Of a DNA stretch of 64,000 bases, positions 52,838-61,073 are shown in pieces (within the stretch, counting starts at the first letter, position 1; every line of letters begins with the position of its first letter). A program made the translations under genes and the position numbers. The notes beneath the pieces are model-generated. The model was not told the origin of the DNA. It did no database searches and was given only the letters and a program-made list of their open reading frames with translations. The stretch is from Bradyrhizobium sp. CCH5-F6 (lineage in GTDB: Bacteria; Pseudomonadota; Alphaproteobacteria; Rhizobiales; Xanthobacteraceae), in assembly GCF_001556045.1 (NCBI RefSeq), contig NZ_LSIC01000113.1, positions 11,380-75,379 of the forward strand. Direction: 5' to 3'.

Positions 52838-54280
52838 TCAGTTGGTAGCTGCGTTCGCTTGCGTGATAGAAGGACGTGTCTGCCGACGCGTCTCTGCGCT
52901 GCCCCCACCATTGACGGCCGTTTGTAGTTCGGCCTTTGCCAGCCAAAACTCTCGTTTGGCTTCAATCGCGGCCCGCATCGCCACCAGCCGCTGGCGGGCC
53001 TCTTGCAGAACCGTGAAAATATCGACCTGCATGCTCGAAAAGCGGAGCTGCATCTCGTCTGAGATGATTTTCCGGAGCGGCAAGACTTCGCGTTGATAAT
53101 GGCCCGCGATATCGTAACTCGATCGATAGACTCGATAGGCCTCTCGCGCCTCGGAGCGGACGTTGACAGCTTTTTCCGTCACCAAATTAAACGCTTCATT
53201 GTAGGTTTCGAGCGCGCGTCGAACACGAACCTCGCCGCCGTCGAAGATCGGAATCTGGAACTGCACGTCAAAGCCACGTTCCCGGAACGGAGTTCCGTCG
53301 GGATCACGCGTCTTGCGGTCGATGCCTGCAGCATCAAGAACCGTGATGAACCGTGTCGCATTCGTCAGCGCAAGGGACTTTGCCAGAGCAGCCAGCTCGA
53401 TCCGCGCAATTTGGAGATCGAGACGATGGGTGACCGCATCAACTTCGATAAAGGGCAGAGACAAGGGCCGCGCTGGTAAGATAGGTAGCTTACCCGGCAG
53501 GTGGAAGCCCAAATCGCCGTCCCACAATCCCAGGAGGCGCACCAGGCGTTCGCGCGAGGATGTTGCCTCCTGGCGAAGAGTTGCCAACTCTGCCGCAGTT
53601 TCGGCATAGAACGCCTGTTCCCGGGCCTGGTCGAGCTTGTTCATCGCGCCGGTCTGGCCGAGTTTGAGCGCGAGCTGCGCGGTTGCCTCAGCCGTAGATT
53701 TCGCCTCGGTGAACAAACCGACGAGTTCATTGGCGGCGAGCGCCCGATAATAGGCTCGTCTGACCTCCGCCGCGAGCCTGAGCGTTTCTTCGGCGGCCCG
53801 CAGTTGCGCGGCCTGAAAACGTTGGCGAGCGATTTCGGAACGGAACGGTAGTGTCGCGAGCGCCAGTATATCGCCGACGATCTGGCGCTCGATTTCGAGC
53901 GCTCCATCGCCCGCTATCCGCGTAATCGAGAAGGTTGGATTAGGAGGCAGACTGTCCTGAACAAGATCCGCCTCTGCGATCGCAAGTTCATTGTAGGCTG
54001 CCTGCAATCCGCGATTGTTCAATAAGGCGATCTGAACGGCGGTGTCCACGGTCAGGCCGCGTCGCAACAGCCGGCGCACGTTGTCGTGTGCCCATTCTGC
54101 GTCTTGCGGCGTGCGGATCGCAACGACGTCTTTCTTGATGGTGCCCTGCGCCACGTCTGCAACGACAGACATGCCGGCATCCGGGGAAAAGGCCGCGCAT
54201 CCGGAAAGCAGCGCGGCTGCGAACGCCGCCAGCATCGGCATCGCACGACGGATAAGTATCGCATTTGATCGTTTAAACAT
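52838..54280 (-). CDS. TolC/CusC-type outer-membrane lipoprotein
   Basis: A 480-residue outer-membrane factor. The signal peptide has a lipobox ending in Cys28 (LLSGC). Two TolC-like repeats of long coiled helices follow (LLNNRGLQAAYNELAIAEADLVQ; FIEVDAVTHRLDLQIARIELAALAKS). A strong AGGAG lies before ATG 54280. It probably forms the outer-membrane exit duct for copper efflux, but no CusA/CusB pump genes are in the window. Confidence 0.85.
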   Translation of the reverse strand: MFKRSNAILIRRAMPMLAAFAAALLSGCAAFSPDAGMSVVADVAQGTIKKDVVAIRTPQDAEWAHDNVRRLLRRGLTVDTAVQIALLNNRGLQAAYNELAIAEADLVQDSLPPNPTFSITRIAGDGALEIERQIVGDILALATLPFRSEIARQRFQAAQLRAAEETLRLAAEVRRAYYRALAANELVGLFTEAKSTAEATAQLALKLGQTGAMNKLDQAREQAFYAETAAELATLRQEATSSRERLVRLLGLWDGDLGFHLPGKLPILPARPLSLPFIEVDAVTHRLDLQIARIELAALAKSLALTNATRFITVLDAAGIDRKTRDPDGTPFRERGFDVQFQIPIFDGGEVRVRRALETYNEAFNLVTEKAVNVRSEAREAYRVYRSSYDIAGHYQREVLPLRKIISDEMQLRFSSMQVDIFTVLQEARQRLVAMRAAIEAKREFWLAKAELQTAVNGGGSAETRRQTRPSITQANAATN

Positions 54281-54290
54281 CGCGCTTCTC

Positions 54291-54581
54291 CTATTGAGCC
54301 CGCTTCGGCGCTGGCGCGACTTGTTGGTTCTGCTCCTGCCAGCCCTTCGGTGCGGCCGGGCGAAGATGCGTGTAAGGCGCAACGGTTGAGCGGTAGCCTA
54401 CCGGCGCGACGGGCACCGCCGGATCGGCCGGATCTGCTCCGACGAGCAGATAGGATCCCGGAGTACATCCCGCCAACGCCATAACGCTCAGAGCCAGGCT
54501 TGCGGCTGCCAATCGTTGCCACGTCATCCTGCTCGCGCGTCTGATCGTCCAGGCCGCGCGCACTGTTCCCCCATTACGCAT
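54291..54581 (-). CDS. Small lipoprotein
   Basis: A 96-residue exported protein. The signal peptide ends in a lipobox (ALAGC), followed by a short Pro/Ala-rich mature part (YLLVGADPADPAVPVAPVGY, TVAPYTHLRP). The ATG at 54581 has GAGGA upstream and overlaps the previous stop by 8 bases; ATG 54525 is an alternative. It lies 10 bases before the TolC-like gene. Function unknown; similar small lipoproteins precede copper efflux genes. Confidence 0.75.
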   Translation of the reverse strand: MRNGGTVRAAWTIRRASRMTWQRLAAASLALSVMALAGCTPGSYLLVGADPADPAVPVAPVGYRSTVAPYTHLRPAAPKGWQEQNQQVAPAPKRAQ

Positions 54582-54846
54582 CTTTTTTCCTCGTTGCCTC
54601 GCTTGGAACCGAACATGCAGCCCGTGCCAGGCTGTCACTTTGGGCGGGTGTGCTTTGAGCCAGCATGATTCGACTGTCAGGCGATGTCAGCCGCCCCTCC
54701 TGCGAAACCAGTCCTACGCGCAAAGGAATGGCGCACCCCGAGAGGCCGCCTCCGATCAGCAGCATTTGCGCAGACCTGAGCACGAATTTACGTAAGCGAG
54801 CCGCGTTCGCCATGCCGGCGAACGGCGCCTCCAATTCGGCGGCCAT
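54574..54846 (-). CDS. Small lipoprotein-like protein
   Basis: A 90-residue protein with a hydrophobic segment and lipobox-like LIGGGLSGC, then a short mature part (RVGLVSQEGRLTSPDSRIMLAQ). GGGAGA lies before the ATG. It is the gene before the other small lipoprotein in the copper operon. No family is recognised. Confidence 0.6.
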   Translation of the reverse strand: MAAELEAPFAGMANAARLRKFVLRSAQMLLIGGGLSGCAIPLRVGLVSQEGRLTSPDSRIMLAQSTPAQSDSLARAACSVPSEATRKKDA

Positions 54847-54922
54847 CTAATTCTCCCAAACCATTGATGCACGACTGCGAGGCGCGCCCCTCGGGCTCGC
54901 TACGCGAGTTTCGAACCGCAGT

Positions 54923-55390
54923 TCAGGCGATTGGCGGTCGATAAAGCGGCTTGGAGGGTTTGTTCCCCAGAACTTGCACAACTAAAGCTTGATGCGTCGT
55001 TGTGAGGACAGCGGGGCGGCCGACGTCGGGCATGGCTGCAGGCAAGGCGCTCACGCAGGACAAGCCACAGCATTGGTTGCTGCGATGCCTGTGCGTATCG
55101 TCGGAACCGTGGTCCCCCGCAGATAGTTCGTCCGCCGCATCCGCTACAGCAGACATTTTTCCGTCGCTTTCCTGCTGAGCAGGATCGGCATCAACGTGAT
55201 GAACACCGGCGGATGGAACCGGATGAATGTGGGAGGCACTAGAGCTATGATTGTCCTGGACAAGACAAGCGACGCTTTTTCCGCTCCCAAGAGTTAACGT
55301 GAGAGCTGGGGACATGACGCAAATCAGATAAAAAGCCGCGAGCAGCCAAGCTGCCCTTGCTCGCAAAGATCTGGTCACAAGCGTCAGCAT
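54923..55390 (-). CDS. DUF2946-type membrane-associated protein
   Basis: A 155-residue protein with one N-terminal membrane helix (ARAAWLLAAFYLICVMSPAL) and a hydrophilic part with His/Asp clusters (SSASHIHPVPSAGVHHVDAD) and a metal-binding-like HRHRSNQCCGLSC. The layout matches the DUF2946 proteins found beside copper-resistance genes. ATG 55390 is preferred to a TTG at 55411. First gene of the copper operon that runs to 50190. Confidence 0.65.
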   Translation of the reverse strand: MLTLVTRSLRARAAWLLAAFYLICVMSPALTLTLGSGKSVACLVQDNHSSSASHIHPVPSAGVHHVDADPAQQESDGKMSAVADAADELSAGDHGSDDTHRHRSNQCCGLSCVSALPAAMPDVGRPAVLTTTHQALVVQVLGNKPSKPLYRPPIA

Positions 55391-56130
55391 CGTCGCCGCT
55401 TCGTCCACCAAACGGTTCTGTTAGACTACCTTCCCGGAATATCTGCACCAAAATATAGTTCATGCCAAGCTGGACGAAACCGAAAATTAAAGTTTTTGGC
55501 TTGGTGTGGCTTGTCGGTTAAACGGTCCGCTCGCACGGCGGTCGCTCACCTCAGGCCGTCTGAGTTGTCCCAATGGGCGCCAATATCCGTAAAGCGCATG
55601 ATCGAGGGCCTTGGATCGTCGTTTGACTAATCAGTTATCTACGGAGCGGGAGCTCTGGAAGGTTTCCAAAGAATAGCACCCACATACTTGCCGCGGGGCA
55701 GGAGACGAAATGCTCAGCCCGCCGAACGAGGTGTTCAAAAATCGAGCAAGCATGATAAAGAATTAATCTGGCTGGGCTTTCGTAGCCCGGCAAACTTCGG
55801 CAGAACGCCTCCTGCTGGAGCGGGGATCGCACAACCCCGGATCGTGGTGGGTGGGGCACAAGACCGCTCGAAGTCGCGGCCGCGCCCACCATGATTGATC
55901 TCAGAATCATCCTCCTTTCTAAACGGATACTGCGTGGCTTTACTGCGAAAAAAACAATATCGGGCGCACGCTGACGATCATCGTGCTGGCAAGCCAGATC
56001 TTCATATAGCAACGACGATGTTCCCTATGTTTGCGATGCTCGGCAGCGGTATGTTCGACCTGATATGGTTGAGGTTGTGTCGAACAACTGAGATCCGGCC
56101 CGTGTCATCCTCCAGCGCACCTCGTGCAAT
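55391..56130. other. Intergenic, no supported gene
   Basis: About 740 bases holding the divergent promoters of the copper operon and the TrxB-like gene. A minus-strand frame ends at 55635 and has an AAGGAGG directly before an ATG (55914), but the product has no recognised motif; it is not called. A+T content is higher near 55440-55520. Confidence 0.4.
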
Positions 56131-57048
56131 ATGACCGGCCCGTTGCTTGATTGCATCGTCGTCGGTGGCGGTCCGGCCGGGCTGACTGCTGCACTTTATC
56201 TGGCGCGATTTCGACGCAGGGTCTGCGTGATTGACGCGGGCGAAAGCCGAGCCGCATGGATTCCGGTTTCACATAATCAGCCGCTTTTCCCTGCCGGCAT
56301 CAGCGGCACAGAGATTTTGGGGCGCATGAGAGAGCATCTCACGTCTTTGGGCAGCGAAATCCTAGCCGACAAGGCGATCGCTCTTGCGCGGATCGACCAG
56401 GGATTTCTGGTCGAACTCGCCAAAGAAGCTGCAGCGGCGCGGACGCTTCTTTTGGCAACGGGCGTTGTCAATCACCAGCCTGACATGGGTGCGCAGATCC
56501 ACCGCGATGCCGTTGCAGCCGGACTTATCCGCTATTGTCCCATTTGCGACGGCTTTGAAGCCAAAGACCAAAAAATTGTCGTATTGGGCAGGGGGCCCCA
56601 CGGCGTACGCGAGGCGTTGTTTCTGCGCACGTACAGCCAGGATGTAACGCTCTTTTGTGATCCTTCAGCAATAGATGACCGCAGTTCGACACAGCTTGCA
56701 GCCGCAGGCATTTCGCTCATCAAACAGCCCGTCGCTTGCCTGACCGTCGATCAAGCCAAAATACTCATCCAAACCGCGTCCGGCGCGCGCCTCCGGTTCG
56801 ACACCCTCTATCCGGCGTTGGGCTCCAGCAGCAACACGGACCTGTTTTTGTCTTTGGGAGGTTCTCTCTCAAGTCAGGGATGCATTCCCGTCGATTCGCA
56901 TCAGATGACGAATGTGGAGGGTCTTTACGCTGCCGGAGACGTGGTGCAGGGCCTCGATCAGATCAGCGTCGCCTGCGGCCAAGCCGCCATCGCCGCAACT
57001 GCCATCCATAATCGGCTACGCGATCTTGACGGCTTCGGCGATCCCTAG
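56131..57048 (+). CDS. TrxB-like NAD(P)/FAD oxidoreductase
   Basis: A 305-residue thioredoxin-reductase-type flavoprotein. It has the FAD motif [16 protein letters not shown] (12-27), the redox motif CPICD (Cys136, Cys139), an NAD(P) motif [16 protein letters not shown] where the usual GxGxxA reads GRGPHG, and the C-terminal [23 protein letters not shown]. It is plus-strand, divergent from the copper operon. It may reduce a thioredoxin or small disulfide; the altered NAD(P) site makes the donor uncertain. Confidence 0.82.
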   Translation: MTGPLLDCIVVGGGPAGLTAALYLARFRRRVCVIDAGESRAAWIPVSHNQPLFPAGISGTEILGRMREHLTSLGSEILADKAIALARIDQGFLVELAKEAAAARTLLLATGVVNHQPDMGAQIHRDAVAAGLIRYCPICDGFEAKDQKIVVLGRGPHGVREALFLRTYSQDVTLFCDPSAIDDRSSTQLAAAGISLIKQPVACLTVDQAKILIQTASGARLRFDTLYPALGSSSNTDLFLSLGGSLSSQGCIPVDSHQMTNVEGLYAAGDVVQGLDQISVACGQAAIAATAIHNRLRDLDGFGDP

Positions 57049-57082
57049 GATTAAGGAAGATCGACGGCCTTGGCAACCTCCA

Positions 57083-57337
57083 TCACTTCGCTCCAGGCTG
57101 GAAGCGAGCGCCGATGCGCGTTGCTTTCCGCCAGACCAGATGGCACTGATAACGGCCTCCATCCCGATCGATGACCAGCTCGAACTTGTCGGGTATGTCG
57201 AGCGAGCTCTCAACGTCGAGTGCGGCCCCTCGCGAGGACATGTTGCGGACAACACAGCTGATGGCACCACCATTGCCAAATCTAATGGTTGCGGCCTTCA
57301 ACACGCGGGATCGAAATTCGTCGCGCTTTTCGTCCAT
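57083..57337 (-). CDS. PilZ domain protein
   Basis: An 84-residue single-domain PilZ protein (RDEFRSRVLKAATIRFGN...ISCVVRNMSSRGAALDVES). The RxxxR and S/DxSxxG parts of the c-di-GMP motif are visible as RSRVLKA and NMSSRGA, with the former weak. Its 3' end faces the TrxB-like gene. PilZ proteins tune motility or surface polymer; the flgF gene lies 720 bases away. Confidence 0.75.
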   Translation of the reverse strand: MDEKRDEFRSRVLKAATIRFGNGGAISCVVRNMSSRGAALDVESSLDIPDKFELVIDRDGGRYQCHLVWRKATRIGARFQPGAK

Positions 57338-57532
57338 CGCGTAAAACCAGCTGTCACGTGCTCCTAAGCTGGAACTTTCTCCTAAAATTCATTCCTCTGC
57401 AAGTTCCGTCTTTTTGCAATGCGGAAAAAAGGTTGTCCGCTGCGCCGACGTTAACCTTTGTTTCGCTCAAGCCAGGAACCGGCGCAGCCCTCGATTGCTT
57501 ACAATGCCATACGTTATGTAGGAGATCCGATC

Positions 57533-57955
57533 ATGTCCGTGTTCCACAAATCATCGCAGCGCTTGGCAATCGCCAGCCTCTTCGCAATGACGATTGCAAC
57601 CTCGGCATCCGCGGCCCCGTTGGCACCGAATTCGCCAGCCGCCTTGGCGTTTGGACAAACTGCGGCGAGCCAATATGCGCAGCCGGTCCACCTTGTCTGC
57701 GATGACTATGGCAGATGCTATCGGTCACGCCGCTATGTTCGAACTCCTTATTATAGTGGCGGTTACTATCCGGGCAGTTACGTTTATGCGCCCGGCTTCG
57801 GCTTCGGCGGACATCATTACGATGGCGGCCATGGTTTTGGCGGTCATGGATTTGCTGACCACGGATTCGGAGGCCACGGATTCGGAGGTCACGGGTTTGG
57901 AGGTCACGGGTTTGGAGGCGGGTTTGGCGGACACGGCGGCGGTCACCACGACTGA
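57533..57955 (+). CDS. Gly/His-rich repeat secreted protein
   Basis: A 140-residue exported protein. The signal peptide (ending SASAAP) is followed by a domain with one Cys pair (VCDDYGRCYRSRRY) and then a Gly/His repeat region built of GFGGH units (15-bp DNA repeats from about 57826), ending GGGHHD. AGGAGA precedes the ATG at 57533, so the longer frame from 57458 is not used. The repeats may bind metal or be structural; no family is known to me. Confidence 0.75.
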   Translation: MSVFHKSSQRLAIASLFAMTIATSASAAPLAPNSPAALAFGQTAASQYAQPVHLVCDDYGRCYRSRRYVRTPYYSGGYYPGSYVYAPGFGFGGHHYDGGHGFGGHGFADHGFGGHGFGGHGFGGHGFGGGFGGHGGGHHD

Positions 57956-58042
57956 ATTGGTGCGCGGTCACTCGGAGTAGGCGAGTGAGCAATGAGTATG
58001 GAGACTTCAGCGTGAACGGGGTCGGGCGAAGCTCACAGACGG

Positions 58043-58068
58043 GCCGGAGTGGAGACACTCACTCCGGC
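58043..58068. terminator. Hairpin at the 3' end of flgF
   Basis: GCCGGAGTG (58043-58051) and CACTCCGGC (58060-58068) form perfect 9-base arms with an 8-base loop. The hairpin overlaps the flgF stop and follows the Gly/His-rich gene by 88 bases, so it may end both transcripts. Confidence 0.6.
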
Positions 58069-58799
58069 ACGTTGCTGAGCTTATTGAGATCGTCCGGGTC
58101 TTGGGAGCTTTTCAGAAGTTTTCCGACCATCTCGTAGGAGCGTGTAATTTCAGCCAGGCGGCTCATTTCCCGCGCGGTGGCGACGTTGGATTGTTCGAGG
58201 GCGCCGCTGACGAGGGTCACTTGGCCGAAGCCAAGCTCGATCGGCGGTTGGTCGGTTCGCAGCAGACTTTCGCCGGCCGGTTGCAGGCGCTCCCGGTCTG
58301 CAAATCTAACCAGGCGAAGCTGACCCAAAATGGCTCGCTTGGTGCTAACGATACCATCGCTGGCAATGCTGACCTCGCCGTCTTTCGAGGGAATTTGGAT
58401 TGGGCCGCTCTTGCCCAAAATCGGTTGGCCCGCAAGGGTGACGATCTGTCCTGAACTGTCGATCGTCAGGGCGCCGGCTCGTGTATAGCGATCACCTTGC
58501 GCGGTTCGAACAACCAAATACCCCTCGCCTTGAATGGTCACATCAAGTGGGTTGCCGGTTGGCTGGAGCGCGCCCTGACTGGAACTTCCGAACTGGAAGC
58601 GCGGATCGACCAGGGATAGCGGACGCTCCCTTTTGCCTGTCTCATCGACTCCTTTTTCGGGCTTCAGATATTCCCGAAACGCCAGCTCGCGCGCCCGAAA
58701 TCCTGTGCTGTTCGAATTGGCAACATTGTGGGCGACGACGTCAAGCTTGCGTTCAAGCGCGATCAGACGTGAGAGGTGAATAAGCGTGGTTTCGCCCAT
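58059..58799 (-). CDS. flgF: Flagellar basal-body rod protein FlgF
   Basis: A 246-residue rod protein with the N-terminal flagellar motif LIALERKLDVVAHNVANSNSTGFR and the C-terminal NVATAREMSRLAEITRSYEMVGKLL, both intact. The middle (GNPLDVTIQGEGYLVVRT) is typical of FlgF/FlgG. ATG 58799 has GGTCGGGGAC upstream and is chosen over a start at 58832. It is an isolated gene, with no fliI, flgG or flgA beside it. Confidence 0.9.
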   Translation of the reverse strand: MGETTLIHLSRLIALERKLDVVAHNVANSNSTGFRARELAFREYLKPEKGVDETGKRERPLSLVDPRFQFGSSSQGALQPTGNPLDVTIQGEGYLVVRTAQGDRYTRAGALTIDSSGQIVTLAGQPILGKSGPIQIPSKDGEVSIASDGIVSTKRAILGQLRLVRFADRERLQPAGESLLRTDQPPIELGFGQVTLVSGALEQSNVATAREMSRLAEITRSYEMVGKLLKSSQDPDDLNKLSNVPE

Positions 58800-58949
58800 G
58801 TCCCCGACCCCACTTAGCCGAATCAGGCTCACACAATGTCAAGAAGCGCTGGACACTGCAATAGATAGACGTCTTCTGCAAAGCAGGCGCGCCCACACTT
58901 GAAGGGCACGAACGGGTCTGAACGCAGCCGCCTCATTTCCATCGAGCCA

Positions 58950-60206
58950 TTAACGGCCGGCAAGTTGAAGTTCCGACTGCGCCGCGCTGAAGACGGCATC
59001 GAATGCCCGGCACTTGGTCACCACCCGTTGCAGCAGCTCTTTCGACCGTGTTGAATCGCCCCGATGACCTTCATAATCGCCGACGAAGAAATCGGCTTCG
59101 CACCCGTGCTTGCCCGTATCGTCGTTTGTCGCCAGGGCGGCGGAGACGACTTGTTCCGCGTCAGATGTGCCGAGGTAGAGATCGACCACTTTGCTGGGCC
59201 AAAGGTCCCGTTTAAGCTTGGCGGCATTTTCTGCAAATTCGTCATCGTCCCGATCGTGGGCATGCAAGCGGGCGATGTGAAGCCAGATGACGGAGTAGGG
59301 ATTGAGCGGCCGCAAGCGCACCGCCACTTTGAAATCTTCGATGCTGGCTTTGAAATCTTCAAGAAAAAGATGAGCTTTTCCGCGTCCCAGATAGAGCGCG
59401 GGGTGACCGGGATCGATCTTTAATGCGCGATCGAACTCATCAAGCGCTTCGCTGTAACGGCCGAGCGTTGAAAGCGCATTGGCGCGGTTCTCCTTGAACT
59501 TGACATCATTTGGCGAGAGAGCAATAGCGGTATCGAAATCGGCGAGAGCCTGTTCGGCCTCCCCATCGATGCTCATCAACACGCCGCGATTCTCATAGGC
59601 GTCAGCAAATTTCGGCTGCAGCATAATCGCTTGATTGAGGTCGCTGAGTGCTCTTGCACGATCGTTCTTCTGGATGTAAGCGACCGCCCGACTATAATAG
59701 AGCTTCGCTGCGTCGGGACGCTCTGCGATTGCCTGTCCGTATGTCTCTATGGCGCGATCGACTTGCCCAAGGCGCGCAAATGCGCCCGCCAAATTCATGA
59801 GAATGGTGGGGTCATGCGGGACGAGCTTTTGCGCGTAATGAAGATCTTCGATGGCCTGATCATACTGGCGTTCAGCAACCCAGATGAGGGCGCGATAGAG
59901 ATACGAATTCGGAAACTCCGGCAACAGGACAATGGCTGAATCCAGATCGGACAGCGCTCGCCCCCTCACCTCCAGTTGCTCGTAACTGGCGCCCCGACCA
60001 TAATAGAGCATTCCTCGTTGAGCCGCCGAAAGATTGCTCTCCAACAGGGCGCGATCAAAAAGCCCAATCGCGAGCGCAAATTGTCCACGCATCTTGGCCT
60101 CAAACGCCGCGCGGCCCAGCTCGAGCGTTGGCTCCTGAGCCGTCACCGGGCCGATCGTCAACAGACCAAGAATGAAAGGCATCAGGATGGCGAACAAACG
60201 CGACAT
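58950..60206 (-). CDS. TPR repeat protein, exported
   Basis: A 418-residue protein with a signal peptide (cleavage near TAQE) and eight to nine tetratricopeptide repeats, e.g. YYGRGASYEQLEVRGRALSD, YSRAVAYIQKNDRARALSD and YLGRGKAHLFLEDFKASIED. The C-terminal 90 residues lack clear repeats and contain two Cys. TPR domains bind partner proteins; the partner is unknown. It lies between flgF and fliQ. Confidence 0.82.
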   Translation of the reverse strand: MSRLFAILMPFILGLLTIGPVTAQEPTLELGRAAFEAKMRGQFALAIGLFDRALLESNLSAAQRGMLYYGRGASYEQLEVRGRALSDLDSAIVLLPEFPNSYLYRALIWVAERQYDQAIEDLHYAQKLVPHDPTILMNLAGAFARLGQVDRAIETYGQAIAERPDAAKLYYSRAVAYIQKNDRARALSDLNQAIMLQPKFADAYENRGVLMSIDGEAEQALADFDTAIALSPNDVKFKENRANALSTLGRYSEALDEFDRALKIDPGHPALYLGRGKAHLFLEDFKASIEDFKVAVRLRPLNPYSVIWLHIARLHAHDRDDDEFAENAAKLKRDLWPSKVVDLYLGTSDAEQVVSAALATNDDTGKHGCEADFFVGDYEGHRGDSTRSKELLQRVVTKCRAFDAVFSAAQSELQLAGR

Positions 60207-60371
60207 GATGACAGCCTCGTGTGAACGTTCGCCAGCCTAGCACATTGGGCTGGTGGAAAAGGCGTCCAGCCGACCGGGATTTCATCGGAGACCGCATGCC
60301 GAAGCTCGCTCGGACCGGCCTCTCCCTTCCTGTATAGTAGCCTCGCAGCGGCCGTCCTGACCAGAGGCTTG

Positions 60372-60386
60372 TTAACCTTTCGTTAA
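60372..60386 (+). promoter_or_regulatory. CtrA box upstream of fliQ
   Basis: Exact TTAA-N7-TTAA (60372-60375 and 60383-60386), 51 bases upstream of the fliQ ATG and in the same orientation as expected for a CtrA-activated promoter. Confidence 0.65.
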
Positions 60387-60436
60387 CCATTTCGGACCAA
60401 ACAGAAACTGCTCAACTCATCCTGAGGGGATTCGCG

Positions 60437-60700
60437 ATGACGGGCGCGGAAGTAATCGCTTCGGCCGAAGACGCTCTCTTTACCGTCGTTCTCGTGTCCG
60501 CCCCTCTGATGGTGGTGGGAACCATCGTCGGAGTTCTCGTGTCGCTCTTTCAAGCCCTGACGCAAATTCAGGAGCAAACGCTGATTTACGTTCCAAAGAT
60601 CGTAGCCACGTTTCTCACGTTTCTCATTGCGCTCCCGTTCATGGCGGATGAATCTCATCGGCAGTTCTTGCGCGTGATGACGCGCATCTTGGCTCCCTAG
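60437..60700 (+). CDS. fliQ: Flagellar export protein FliQ
   Basis: An 87-residue inner-membrane protein of the type III export gate with two hydrophobic helices (about 16-39 and 50-73) joined by a short loop (LTQIQEQTLIYVPK, the conserved FliQ element). GAGGGG precedes the ATG. Length is normal. The partners FliP, FliR and FlhB are not nearby, so the gene is isolated. Confidence 0.92.
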   Translation: MTGAEVIASAEDALFTVVLVSAPLMVVGTIVGVLVSLFQALTQIQEQTLIYVPKIVATFLTFLIALPFMADESHRQFLRVMTRILAP

Positions 60701-61073
60701 ATAAACGGCGGTCAACCCGATCCGCTTCACCGCAAAGCCGAGCGTCTCAAGAAACTCAACTAACGCGTCGGGTTCGCTTGTGACCTTCGCCTCCTTCAGA
60801 ATTACCCTGGCATCCACAACGCACACGCTCGAGAGTTCCAATGACTTGGGAAGTTCCGTCGCGAGGAAGCGCTTGCCGTTACCCCCTATAAACAGTCGCG
60901 GGCGCTCAAATACCCGCGCGACAGCATCTCTACGCCCAACGCCACCTCGTAGCGTGCTGCTTCTCAAAACTCAAATCCGCGCATCGCAAAGCCGCTTCGA
61001 AGAGACAGCCCGAAATTACGTTGCGCTCGTCACCTTCGCACCATCTTATGGATGCGATATGTGTCCACACCAC
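60701..61073. other. Intergenic, no supported gene
   Basis: Spacer between fliQ and the 3' end of the cyclase pseudogene. Open frames on both strands have no motif or ribosome site. No hairpin of note. Confidence 0.35.

Noticed and set aside
55635..56012. 125-codon minus-strand frame with AAGGAGG before an internal ATG
   Set aside because: The Shine-Dalgarno-like run touches the ATG with no spacing and the product resembles no family; kept only as an intergenic note.
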